From assembly GCA_963920765.1 (NCBI GenBank), contig OY987244.1:32371678-32435677 (forward strand): a stretch of DNA of 64,000 nucleotides, read 5' to 3'. Shown piece after piece: positions 34,440 to 45,700 of the stretch; within the stretch, counting starts at the first letter, position 1; the number at the start of each line of letters is the position of its first letter. This DNA comes from Ulota crispa (lineage: Eukaryota > Streptophyta > Bryopsida > Orthotrichales > Orthotrichaceae). Below the pieces are notes generated by a model that was not told the DNA's origin, made no database searches, and saw only the letters and a program-made list of their open reading frames with translations. A program made the translations under genes and the position numbers.

Positions 34440-35165
34440 GGGTGATTGCAAGAAATACTTGTACTATTTTTGTCCCTTTCACCTTGTGCAAGTGCTTTTT
34501 GGCTTGTAACTTTTACGCGGCAAGTTCTTTTGAGCTAAAATTTCAGAAGAAGGTACATGTCATAGTTACAGACCTTCCATAATTTTTGCAGTTTTTTTAA
34601 AATTATTTTACTATTTTTGAACAGCCCCCAAACAAGTGTCTACCTTAGCCATTTGGGGGTTTTTAGTACTATTTTGGGTTCAAAAAAACTTTTCTAGGGC
34701 TAAAAATCAGGGATGTTGTTTATGGAGCATGCTTACATGCATTTATAGAAAGGTTTTGCAAAATTATAAATTTCATGGCATCTACATTGTGTCAAAGTGG
34801 GCATCCTATCTCCCTTCATTGGCAAAATACGAAGAAATTCCTTAGCAAAGAAATTGTACCATGTGAATGCGTTTCAAGGGTTCTCAAATTTCCAATTTTT
34901 ATTTTATTTTATTGAATTATTTTACTATTTTCTAAAAAGCAAGAAAGAAATTGGCTTTTTGTTGGTGATTTTGTTTTGTGCATAACTTTTAGAATAAAGT
35001 TTTTCTAGATCTGAATGTTCATGAGTATGCTATTTCAAGTGCTTTACAAATTTTCCATATTTTATTTTTATTTTTTTAAAACTCCAAAAGCTCATAGTAC
35101 AACATAGTACTACCAGTTTTAAGGGTGTTTGAGACAAAACGGTGAAGTGTTTCTTGCAATTACCC
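34440..35165. mobile_element. DNA transposon, GGGTRATTGCAAGAAA family, copy 1
   Basis: The left end is GGGTGATTGCAAGAAATACT and the right end, in reverse complement, is GGGTAATTGCAAGAAACACT. It is 726 bp, and an inverted relative lies at 50907-51641. A GGG-start terminus is compatible with PIF/Harbinger, but flanks do not give a clean 3-bp duplication at this copy. Confidence 0.75.
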
Positions 35166-35432
35166 GGATACATTTGAAAAAGCCCCTTGCAGGGAATAAA
35201 ACTGGGTCATCCGGAGACGTCGGGTGCTATAGTAAAAAGCAAGATATATGAAAAAACCCCTTAGAAGGGGAAAAAACCCGGAAGCCCCATTGCAAGATGA
35301 AAATCAGATGCCTCAACTCTCAAGGAGGTCTTAAGTGTGGAACCCTAAGGTGGTACAAAGTATCGTGGTGGCTCATAGCGCCAACTAATGGTGCTGCCGT
35401 CTAGAGTGCAAAAGATACAAGGATACATTTGA
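35166..35432. mobile_element. Small insertion flanked by 12-bp direct repeats
   Basis: GGATACATTTGA occurs at 35166-35177 and again at 35421-35432. The 243 bp between are unlike the surroundings, GC-richer, and contain paired motifs AAAAGCCCCTTGCAGGG and AAAACCCCTTAGAAGGGG. The long direct repeat suggests a target-primed (SINE-like) insertion; motifs like these also occur in plant Copia LTRs. Class unresolved. Confidence 0.55.
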
Positions 35433-35838
35433 GAGTACAAGGATTGCAAAGAGCTCAAGAAACACATGCTTGAAATTTTGGCTTTGACTTTCTTGGCCAA
35501 ATTGTTCTCAGTTCCTTTTGTTTGGCACTAGACAACATTGACAATATGACACACATGCATCACAACATTAGCACACATGCATCATGACATCAAAGCTATG
35601 TCCTTTGCACACCCAAACCTTAAGAATTGCTTGTTTTGTAGCATTTAGTGCAATCCAAACAATTCTTGTAGCCATACTATACTGCATCACTATGTTGCAA
35701 CTCACTCAAATAAGCAACATGTTTTGTGACAAATAGAAGAATTCATAACTATCTTCCCTCCAAAACCCCTATAAGAGTATCCTTGTATTTTCCAAAAAGT
35801 CAAGTATATCCATCAAAATATTGCAAAATATAAGAAAC

Positions 35839-36390
35839 ATTTATTGGATTTTCAATTTCACTTTACAATGTTAGATTTCAAAAGTTACAACTTATTCTTA
35901 TCAACTCCACACATATTAGAATCACTTGCATTTCCTATATGAATTCAGGGTCAATCAAAATACTAAATAGTATAATATTACATTACATTTAGTACTTTCA
36001 AAGCTTATGTGATACACACTCAGTCACTCACTGAGTCATTCTATAAAAAATAAAAAAATCAAGCTTCGTTTTTGAAAGGGTAGGCATGAATGAAGAACTT
36101 ATTAGACACTAAAATCTAGTTATGCAGTTCAAGAGAGCCATCCAGACATGGATTGATATTATTTTTAGCAATGTATCACAAAAGCAATAATACACTGAAA
36201 AGTGCATTTAAGTTGCCTTGGCAATTAGGTTGTCTTATCCTAAAAAGTTACCGTATGACTCATAGCTTGGCCACTTGGAGGGATATACAACTCTTTAAAT
36301 TCTAGAATTTTATGGGGTTTACAACCTCAATGCTGCTTATTTGTTTTTTTATAACGTTCTCGTTACCAAGTCTTCATTGTTGTTAAAACT
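35839..36390. other. Intergenic DNA, nothing identified
   Basis: AT-rich spacer without supported features. Confidence 0.45.
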
Positions 36391-36392
36391 TA

Positions 36393-36975
36393 CTCCCTCT
36401 GTCCCAATATAAAGCTCCAAATTAGGCATAGTTCTTGTCCCACTATAAAGCTTCCTTTTGCTAATTTCAATTGCTGAGAAAGCATTTGTCATGTCCAATG
36501 ATCTCATGGGGGCAAGTTAAGCAACTAGAGAGCATTCCTCTGCTAACAAGCTTGGCCTTGCCCATATGAGGTACCATTGTTGCTACTAATCTTTAAATCA
36601 TCAATAATGAGGAGCTAGCAACATGTACAAATATGGTACTTTTGGCATGGAATTTAGGTGCCTGAACGACAACATCAAAGCCAGAGATTTTGCACACATT
36701 TGGTAGATGGTATATTGATTTCTAGAATGCATGTGTCATTAGTACAAAGGCAAAAATAATGAGGAGCCGGCAGCCTTCATAAACTATGCACAAATATGGT
36801 ACTTTTTGCATGGAATTTGGGTGTCCAAATGGCAACATAAAAACTTGAGATTTTGCAGATATTTGATAGGTGGTATATTGATTCTAGAATGCATTTGTCA
36901 CTAGCATAATGACTAAAAATACAGTTAATCCCTCATGGAGAAGTTTTTTGGAACTTTATATTGGGACAAAGGGGG
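36393..36975. mobile_element. Stowaway-like MITE (Tc1/mariner), 583 bp, with TA duplication
   Basis: The left end is CTCCCTCTGTCCCAATATAA after TA (36391-36392). The right end, in reverse complement, is CCCCCTTTGTCCCAATATAA before TA (36976-36977). CTCCCTC at the end and a TA target are the Stowaway signature. The interior holds two diverged direct copies of an approximately 150-bp unit (about 36600-36745 and 36760-36905) containing ACAAATATGGTACTTTT. Confidence 0.9.
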
Positions 36976-36977
36976 TA

Positions 36978-39186
36978 TTTATTACATCAATTATTGATAA
37001 AAGCGTTGTAGTATCAATAAATATTTGTATTAATAGTGTAAAATGTCAAGAAATTAGTATGGGGCAACCTAAATGCAATATTTAGTGTAGTCAGCTTGAG
37101 ATGTACATTATAGGAAGAATTATTTGGCCGGCTTTCCCCATTTCAAAGTGCTCCAAAATGCTAATTTGCTTCCTCTTTTGGACACATTATCCTACTAGTC
37201 TACTACTAGGGGGCAATAGTACATGTTTTAGATGAATAAATAACATGTCCCCCTCCATTACCCATAAGTTTCGTCCATATCAGTGAATGTGTGTACCTTC
37301 GTAGTTGCATTATTATCTTGAGTACATCATTTCAGTCAAGACCAACAAGATTGAATTTGAAATCCCCGCGAAGCATATCACTTAAGTGGGATAACTGGGA
37401 TTCATCTATGTCTAACAAGCAAAGCAATACGTACATGTGAGTGAGACATTGCTGTAATGCAGGATTGGGCTTGACACATAATCATGCATTGGGGTGGCAA
37501 ACGTTAATGCCAGTACACCCAAATCTGGGTTTCTGCTGAAGGATATGTGAGGAAGTGACAGGCTAGGATGAAATGAGACATTAAGTTACAGGTGAAAGAA
37601 GCCTGCTGAGTGCTGAGCTGAACATGATGATGCGTGGGGGCAGTCATCGCTCTCTGCAGCATCACCATCATTGACTGTTTTCATTTTGTGCCGTCTCTTG
37701 CACTCCATTTCTATTACCCTCCTTTTTGTTTTGTTTTTGTTGCCTTTTGTGCCTTTCCTTGCAGTCACTCTTGCCCTGTTTGGTCCATTTGCAGAATTCA
37801 GGGGCTGTAGAGTAGAGTGTGTAGAGAGTGGTACCTGTTGTGGCCCTCAAGTGCCTGCCTGCACAGTTCTCAGGACAGACAAGGAGGCCTCTGCTCAGCA
37901 ATCTCGCAAGTTTGCATGTCTTTGTCATCTATCAACCGACAAGGGGCTTCAAGTACAAATTTATGGAGGATTTGTGTGCATGAACTTTCTTTGTTGTCAA
38001 AACAAAAACTGAAAGGTTCAGAGCTTTATCAAATCCCAATGGAACTGTGGAACTCTTCATGGGACCTTTAATCAAACCTTCACTTATTTCCTGGTCATAC
38101 TGTATTAATTTTATATCATTGCTAAACCAAATTCTCAACATGGCACTTTTTTGGCTTGGATGGTAATAGTACTGTGGACTTGGCTACAGTGGATGTACAA
38201 AAGGGTATCTTAGTGGGGCCAGTCTGCAACTGGTTTGAAGACTACATGGAGTGCTCTACCAGAAACTGATAATTTCTTCTGTAAGAATAGAGCAACCGTA
38301 ACCATTTTCTGAGCTGTGAGGTGCATTCCCTCTTCGTCACTCTGTCAGTACTATCAGCTTTGCAGTCAACATACAATATTGTACAAGCAACTGAAATTTG
38401 TCTAGAGTAATTAAGCTACTTCTGTACCAAAATACACCCATACACTGCAAACAAGAGCCCAATATAGACGTGCTTTAATAATTAACCCCAGTTGAGGGCC
38501 TGTGTACTATAGTACTACGGTGTTATTTGTTTTATAATTATGTTTTGTACACTAATCATGTCACAGATGTCTAAATGGATATCTAGAAACGAAAAGAAAA
38601 AGTAGGGGTCTGCCCAGATAATAATCAAAATATTCGGAGCCAAAGAAAGTCATATTATATGTACCCTCCAAGATCTAACCCTGACCACTGTAGTTCTTCA
38701 TTGTCTCGATAACTACTTCAAGTACTATGACATGAAACAATTAATGCAATTCCTGGAATGAACGGAACGAAATGCATAATTACAAAATTCTCCGTCTGGC
38801 AGTCCCACGTCCACTGCAATAACATTCCTCATGAGGTCTTTTACAGTTTGCTTCAATCATCGACGTCATCAATGGCTAATCATTAGTCTAAACATCTGAA
38901 CGTCGCTGCAGAAACAGCCCTGCCCACTCCACATTATGCCAGTTCCAGCGTTCTGAGAATCTGGTGCACGGTGAATGCAAGCGAGTGCTGATGCCAGACT
39001 GCAAGCTCAGCCAGAAATTTTTGCCAGGAAGAAATTAACAAACATTCAATTCAGAGACAGACTTGTTGTCGATCCATAATGAAATTCATTTGTTTAGTCC
39101 AGGGAGATGAGCGTACTCCCACATCATTCTGTCCGTGTACTACAACGTACTAGCAGGGTTGTGTCAGCTACACTTGCACATGGTAA
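36978..39186. other. Region downstream of the TPD1-like exons, moderately GC-rich
   Basis: Composition rises toward genic values from about 37.5 kb. The part nearest 39187 probably includes a 3' untranslated region for the minus-strand exon. Apart from the uncertain small open frame at 37671, no coding exon was recognised. Confidence 0.4.
37671..38012 (+). CDS. Uncertain small cysteine-rich open frame, 113 residues
   Basis: Not recognised. Residues 10-42 are strongly hydrophobic (ISITLLFVLFLLPFVPFLAV) and could be a signal peptide. The rest has paired cysteines: GCRVECVESGTCCG, then CLC and FLCC. The layout resembles secreted cysteine-rich peptides, but the hydrophobic part could be an artefact of T-rich DNA, and another frame and strand are also open here. 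Confidence 0.2.
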   Translation: MTVFILCRLLHSISITLLFVLFLLPFVPFLAVTLALFGPFAEFRGCRVECVESGTCCGPQVPACTVLRTDKEASAQQSRKFACLCHLSTDKGLQVQIYGGFVCMNFLCCQNKN

Positions 39187-39491
39187 TCATCTACAGAACC
39201 TGGCTGATCGGAACCAGATTGGATACATAAAGGAGTTAGAATACTGGAACTGAATGATGGCTCCATGCTCCAGGGGACGGCCCCCATTCACAAGGCAGTC
39301 ATTGTAAGAAACTCGCTGAAAGGTGTTGGGGTTGGGAGGAGGGGATGAGGCAAACCAGCCACAATAGACGTGAATTTCAGCTGGGGCACAATCTGAAACA
39401 CACGTATTGACTATCTGAACACTGAATCGAGGGATTCCTGGTGAGCCGTCTCGTCTTTGAGTTATGCTAATGTCTTTATTCGTGCATTCAT
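39187..39491 (-). CDS. TPD1-like terminal exon A
   Basis: TPD1 proteins are small secreted ligands; in Arabidopsis TPD1 acts with the EMS1/EXS receptor kinase in anther cell fate. This exon follows an acceptor (ATATTGCAG) at 39492 and encodes 100 residues ending in a stop. All of the family's motifs are present: ECTNKDI, NTCVSDC, YCGWFAS, YNDCLVNGG, YSNSFMYPI and FC near the end, giving six cysteines. Its phase (two bases complete the first codon) and its length of 305 nt equal those of exon B. No upstream exon of its own could be found between 39492 and 40038. It may be an alternative last exon of the locus above, or a paralogue that has lost its 5' exons. Confidence 0.75.
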
Positions 39492-40038
39492 CTGCAATAT
39501 CCACCACAAACATGAGCACTCGATTAAATATTCCTTCGGTCAATAATGAGCACAAGGTTCTGCCCTTATAATAATCTCTCAAATCAAAATCGAGATCGAG
39601 CAATCGAATTCGTGATCGTAGCCGTAACACGTAGGTTTCTGAAGGAACTAAAGAATCACCAGCGTAAAATCATGAATTAGACAAGTCAAGCATGAAACAA
39701 CAAAGAACAAGAAAATCATTTGTAATAATTCCACTGAATAGAAGTGTCCCTCCAACAGTAGCTCTCACGTACTAGAATTGCCATCACCTCTCTCAACATG
39801 TACGTGACTGATTTCGGCTGCAACTACATATAACATATCTACTATCTGCACAAAGGGCCGGGATTAGTGAACTCGCTACTTGAGCCAGCAGGACGCTTGG
39901 GCCCGACCTTAAAACCAACTTAGCCTCAAAATGCGCACGAAAGACGACGTTACGATCTAGCATTCTATAACGTCGACAGTCAAAATCGAGTGTTCCTCGT
40001 GATCATCTGCTCTTGATGTACAGGGAATTACAGGGAGT
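39492..40038. other. Spacer between the two TPD1-like exons
   Basis: No exon with a suitable phase-1 donor was found on the minus strand. The open frame that continues from exon A up to 39630 crosses the splice acceptor and is not protein-like. Confidence 0.4.
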
Positions 40039-41981
40039 TTATCTGCAAAAGCTAGCAGATTTAAATCTGATAGGATACATGAAGGAATTGGCATATGTAA
40101 ATCTCACAATCTCCCCGTACTTAAGAGGTTTCCCTCCATTAACGAGGCAGTCGTTATATGCTAATCGTCTAAAGGTATTAGGGTTGACTAACAAGGCTGA
40201 TGCAAACCAACCACAGAATACACGGACTTGTGATGGAGCACAGTCAGACATGCAAGTGTTTACTATCTGCACGAAATAGCGTGGAATGCCAGAAGAACCA
40301 TCAGGTCCCTGGGAAATGCTAATGTCTTTGTTGGTGCACACATCTGCAATAACGCCACACATGCACCAACATTATTCATGTGCTCACGTGTAGCCGCCCC
40401 ATAGCCGTCAAACAGAGTTCTAGATTTCTCGCTTTGACAAACAACTCTCTACCTCTGACCCAAACGCATTCAGAAGGGTGGTAATCTTACTGGTGGGTCA
40501 GAAGGGTGGTAATCTTACTGGTAGCCGGGATTAAAATTCGTCGGTAAGGAAAATCTGAGTGTCGTTCTAGGAACTTGCCACCTTCTGAACCAAGCAAGGC
40601 CCCCTTCGGTGAAAGGTCAACCAGCTCTAGGTTCGATTCGTTTCCAAAATTATTCGAGCTGTCAGTATCTGCATGCCAGTCGAGCACGGATGAGCTGGTC
40701 AGTCTAACACTGTTCCCGAAAAACGCACTCATTAGACCATTCTTTCACATAAGGGTGCAAGAGGAAAAGTAACTTGTCGACTACAGGTGGCTCCAGCTCA
40801 AAAATACTTGTAAAAGATTAGGATTCCTTCCACGCACTCTCAGAAGTTACATAATTTCGAGGACGGAATACACTGATTGGAAGCAGTATCCATGGACATC
40901 TGGCTGATAACTAAACAATTCTCGTCACATTGTCAGGGCTAACACTGGTGGTCTAATCTTTTCAAGCCAAGATAAAGAACGATTTGTGGAATAACACGTC
41001 AAACTTTAAATCACCGACGTTGGAAATGAACCTTTCTATATCCCCATCTGGTATGAACTCGCTCACGAATCTTTTCGGAATTGCTGTTGGATTTACAGCC
41101 GAACTGAATGTCAACTCTAACATGATGAGCCATCCTTTTCTGATACCCGTATGCACATGGAGTGAGAAAGAATGACTAGAAATATCTGTGATCAATTCCA
41201 CGCTCCATCATGAAATATGCACCTAATCGATCTACACGAAGGTCAGGACTCGTTTGAGAGCTCACGGAGTCGTTTAGGGAGAAATTCTTCACATACTGTA
41301 CTCAAGCGACCATGGTGTATCTGTGCGATAGGAAGACGTTTTATCATGATATTGATCCCACTCGAGAATATTATTTTTTGACAGAACCTCTTCATAAAAT
41401 GCGATCAAGAATCGTGAGTCTTGTGCGCCTCAACATAAGATGTTCAACAAAATCTGGATAGCGCAATAATAGCTAACACGATCCTACGATTTGATTAAAA
41501 GTAAGCATGAAGAGCTAATTTCTCAAACCGCGCTCATCCTGGAATGTACAAGGTGCAAGCCGCCAATGTTGAGGTCAGAATTTTGATAATACCTTGACGG
41601 AGGAACTTGCGATTGCAAAACTTTGATAAGCTCCTGGCAGTTCTCTTCTGCACATTATCAGTGAGGAGTTTCTTCGAGTGTAGAACTTCCTCGGCTCTTT
41701 CATGATGATACTCGACAAGAAAAGTGTCGAAACCTGCAGCACCAAGATTTGTTGACAATGCATCAGTCGGAGGGACGACTAACCAAGTTGTCACTTATTA
41801 AGCCCATCCTCCACTGCAACTACGGTCTCAAGACTGTGCCGTTGAGCACTCCTACAGAGAGATCATGTAAGTAGGATCTAACCTGCTTGTGCTTCTGCAT
41901 ACACCAAGAGAGGCCAAGAAACAAGCATAATGCAAACGATTGCCAGAACAAAAGCCCGCCGAGTACACAGTAGCGAAACAT
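40039..41981 (-). CDS. TPD1-like secreted protein, multi-exon model with exon B
   Basis: Last exon 40343-40039 (acceptor TTATTGCAG) encodes CTNKDISISQG, NTCMSDC, FCGWFAS, YNDCLVNGG, YANSFMYPI and FCR, the TPD1 signature with six cysteines. The preceding exon, 40668-40519, is bounded by a GCAG acceptor and a GTAAGATT donor; its phase joins exactly to the last exon and gives a propeptide-like FPYRRILIPAT just before the domain. Farther upstream, 41733-41593 is a candidate 47-codon exon (CTGCAG acceptor, GTATTATC donor). Exon 41981-41883 encodes a signal peptide (MFRYCVLGGLLFWQSFALCL) and ends at CAG before GTTAGATC. The phase between 41593 and 40668 does not match directly, so one exon is missing or wrong. 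The domain exons are secure; the 5' part is tentative. Confidence 0.6.
40471..40523. repeat. 28-bp tandem duplication of a splice-donor region
   Basis: CAGAAGGGTGGTAATCTTAC and the bases after it occur at 40471 and 40499. On the minus strand each copy presents CCAGTAAGATTACC, so two donor sites lie 28 bp apart. Only the first (40518/40517) keeps the frame into the TPD1 exon; use of the second would shift it. Confidence 0.7.
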
Positions 41982-42720
41982 TATTCTTGGCGCAGTGCAA
42001 CAATGACTCCACCGACTTTGATGTGTAAGCAATCAGGCCGCAAGCGCATGGCATGCTGCAGTAGATTTTGAAGCATGTTCATACTCTCGTTAAATTCCTC
42101 TTATCTCGATCGTCGAGCGCACACAAATACAACACATACAAGCAAACAATGCTCCGCTCTTACAGAGCCGAGACCTCTTCTACTCGTCCAAACAGAGCCT
42201 TGCACAGACCTGACAACGCAACCTAAGCTTAGTACCTACTTGCCAACAGGTAGGCTGCAAAGTGAGGGAGGGACTCCACAACCTCTAAGCTTAATTTACT
42301 GAGAGCGAGTTCCAAGAGCATTTTATAATTGGATTTCACAGGGCCCTGGCTGTGACACGACCAGAACAACCTGTTCACAATGCTCCTTCTACCGGTTCCG
42401 GTGCGGCTGCCTACAACATTTCCCGAAGCTAGCTCTAAGTAATGCAAATTTGTCAAACATGCAATTCTCTCGTTTCTACGCAGCTTGACTATTCCGTCAC
42501 TTAAAGCCCCGGCCAAAATCTCCGACCTCTGTCACACTGCCGGCGTCCGTGCTCAAGCAAATAGGCTGAAAAGCACATTCACACTCAGATAAGTTACACC
42601 AGATCACGCCGAGGTGAAAGGGCTGGGTAGAATGGGTGGTAGAAGGCGACGACAACGTCGACGCTTGAGGACCGGCCGGGTGCACATCCCGCGGGTACGG
42701 GTACGGGTACGGCCTGACCC
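41982..42720 (-). promoter_or_regulatory. Probable 5' leader and promoter side of the TPD1-like locus
   Basis: GC-richer sequence with two unremarkable minus-strand open frames (42229-42516 and 42497-42685). It stops abruptly near 42720, where the AT-rich spacer begins. It fits an upstream leader or promoter; no TATA element could be fixed. Confidence 0.35.
42693..42710. repeat. Three tandem GGGTAC units
   Basis: The hexamer GGGTAC is repeated three times at the outer edge of the GC-rich block, in an otherwise unique sequence. Confidence 0.7.
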
Positions 42721-45700
42721 GCCTCCAATATGCAGTGAAGCCATTAATTTGTACTCCGTTTGCTTAATTTAGTGCACCCGCAATCAAGTTTATCACAGCA
42801 TAATACAACTTAGCCTTGGGATCTGCTCAATAAAGGCAGAGATCGGGATGAATGTAGTAAAAGGACCCATTTGCAACCGTCGTTTTGTGGATTTGTTAGA
42901 TGTGAGATTTTATTTTTGTGAGCCCCCTTTTTTTACGCACAGAAGTATCATAAATTGAAAAGATTTGTAGTTGTGGATTGATCTAAATGATCTTCATTTA
43001 TGCTTTTCCAAATCAAAACCTATATAGAAACAACAAAGATAAGTAGTGATTTGATTTGCAGTAAGAGCGGCCTCAATAATTGTGCCATGTAGGAGTAGAA
43101 ATTGTAAGATGGAGGTGGATACGGAAACAAGGAACCCAATGTGAATTATAACAAGTGCTTCTAATTGAGATGCACTTCAATTGAAATTTTTGAAGTAATT
43201 TTTTGCAACTAGTTGTTGCGCATGCTAAGTGAAGCAAGAAGTGTGGTTGACAACATAGTGACAACAAGTGGGGCCCAAATCTCAATACTATTAAGGGTAC
43301 TACACAGTCAATTGCCTCAACCAACAACCCAAGTTCCCTATTTGGCAAGTTTATTGGGTCTTTCCACCCCAAATCTTGCACTTCAAGCATAGGAGCCCAA
43401 ACTTCAATGCTAATTAATTTAATCAATGCCACATATTGCATGGCTATTGAGGTAGCTCTAAAAGCATTCTTAATTCAACTTGTTATATCTATGTTTTGTT
43501 TGTTGAGGTAAGGAACAATGGTGATTTTAAGAATACTACCTTTTAAAAAAGTGTGATTCTTGCACACTGATAAAAACATAGTTTTTATCAATTAAGCTTT
43601 AAGACACACACTTAATTTAACTAATCATTTTTATAAAAAGTTAAATGAAGTGTATGACTTAAAGCTTAGTGTACAAAGTTCATACTTCTAACCAATATTG
43701 GTTCAATGAATGTACCCACCAAAGTCACAGTGCTTACTTTAAACTCACTTGAAAAGTTTTAAGCTCTAGAAGCAATAAAATTTTATGCCAATATCAACAA
43801 ATTTTCTGCACCCCTATTTTTTGTTGCTTCTATTATTGCTATCATTATGTTTTTTGAAGTTTGAAGAAAATATCTTTTGTTGTTTTAGATCCAACTAGTA
43901 TATTGTTATCTCCATCAAGTATCATTTGTTAGTACTTCCTAAAATTTGCAATTTTTTTATCATTAGGCAGTGAATTGACTTCAAATTACATGTGTTGTAA
44001 TAATTATTAATATTGTAAAAACTATAGATATTGTGATTTTGGTCAAAATGTAAATCTTTGCATGCCCTAATTAAATTACAAAATCCACTTTAAAAGCTAA
44101 ACTATCACATGCTAAGTTTAGTTCCCAAATTTTGTAAGAATCATTCTATTCTTACATCATCGTAGAATACAAGTCAAATCATTTAGATCAATTTGTATTG
44201 AAATGATATTTCATACCACAACCAATATAGTGTCATTAAGTTACTTAGTTATCTAAACTTGTCACTGTACTTCCAAATGTGTGGAAAGATATAAACTTAC
44301 CTTCTTTTAATTTCAATTTATTGAATCTTTTTTCATGCTTATCATTAAAATATTGTTTTGTTTCAATTAGACTAGAAAGAATATAAAGTATTAGTCATAT
44401 ACAATCAATCTATTTATTTTAATTTTCTCTTATTCACCTTCAAGGATATTTTTTGAAAATATTTTATATTTTTGTTAGTTATTGATGTCATAAATATTTT
44501 TGAAAATGAAATGTATCAAATTTTTACCAAGATTAATGAGAAAGGTTAAAATAACGTGTGAAAAAAATACCAATAAGGATGAATACTGATTGATAAATAT
44601 AATGTACATACATTTATGCATGTGTAATCATATGTACGTACCCATACACATTGGTGATCATATTTCAAAATAGATGAAATTAGCATAATTTTCTAATAAT
44701 TTGAACTTGAAACAACAAAAAGTGACTCATTGGTATAATGAACATCAATCATTGGTACTTCAAGCGAAAGGCTTGCAGGTCATGGACTTATGACAAATGC
44801 ACAATTGTCCAAACAATTACACCAAAATTATTGTTTAGTACCGTTCCTTTTAGGATACATACTTAATTTTCAACTGTAATATTTAATTGTAGAATTTAAT
44901 ACATATATTCTCAAATTACAAAAAATATTGAGGATGTAGACGTTCTTTTTGTAAAGATCATGGGCAACGACCAATTAAAGTTGGATTACTTTTCATGACC
45001 TCTTAATTCAATTCCAACTTTCTTAAAATTTAAGTGTCCATAAAAAAATCAATAATAGATGAGTTGCTACTCATGTAGATGACATTCATTCAATTCTCTA
45101 ATACATAAAATATAGGTGAAAAAACGCGTTGATGATATGATGTATTGAAAATATTTTTGTTAATATCAATGTTGTGAATCTTTGCTTATTTCACAAAACA
45201 TAAACATAGGGTTCCATTTTAAATTCTCAATGACCCCATTCAAGTAATCACAAACTAGTAATGCACCATTGATGCAAAACTCATGTGCAAAGCTATGTAA
45301 TGACTTCCTCTCAGAAAATTGACACTAGATGATGTAGTCATTTGTAAATCATCATTTGCTCAATGTTTACCATTAGATGCTTTACAAGTTAAATTGATAC
45401 TGTGAACATTTGGGAAGTTTGACTTAAATGTTAGGTTGACTCAACTCTATGATTATTTGTTGTATTAGTAAATCTTTTGACATGAAAATATTTAGATGAT
45501 TTAGATTGAACATAAGATTTCTTTATGAAAATTGAAGCCAAGATTAAAATCTAATACTATGTGACACATCTAAAGTGACACAAATTGTAATCTAAATTTT
45601 GCTTTGTAAATTTTAAAATATAAGCCAGTTTTTTGACAACAAACCAGTTATCCATATTAAGTAATTTGGTGCAGACAATCCCAAAAAGTCAAAGGATATA

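Larger units (their letters stand above)
34376..35838. repeat. Outer inverted repeat enclosing two insertions
   Basis: A segment at 34376-34439 containing CAATATTTTGATGGATATCC is matched in reverse complement at 35778-35838. The GGGTRATTGCAAGAAA element and a small insertion flanked by a 12-bp repeat lie between the arms. Confidence 0.6.

Noticed and set aside
38480-38510. AATTAACCCCAGTTGAGGG, similar to a TTAA transposon end
   Set aside because: The bases after TTAACCCC do not follow the family pattern and no partner end was found within 2 kb.
43073-43441. 122-residue minus-strand frame, possible retroelement remnant
   Set aside because: It has no recognisable motif, no terminal repeats and no neighbouring frames. 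Not enough to call.
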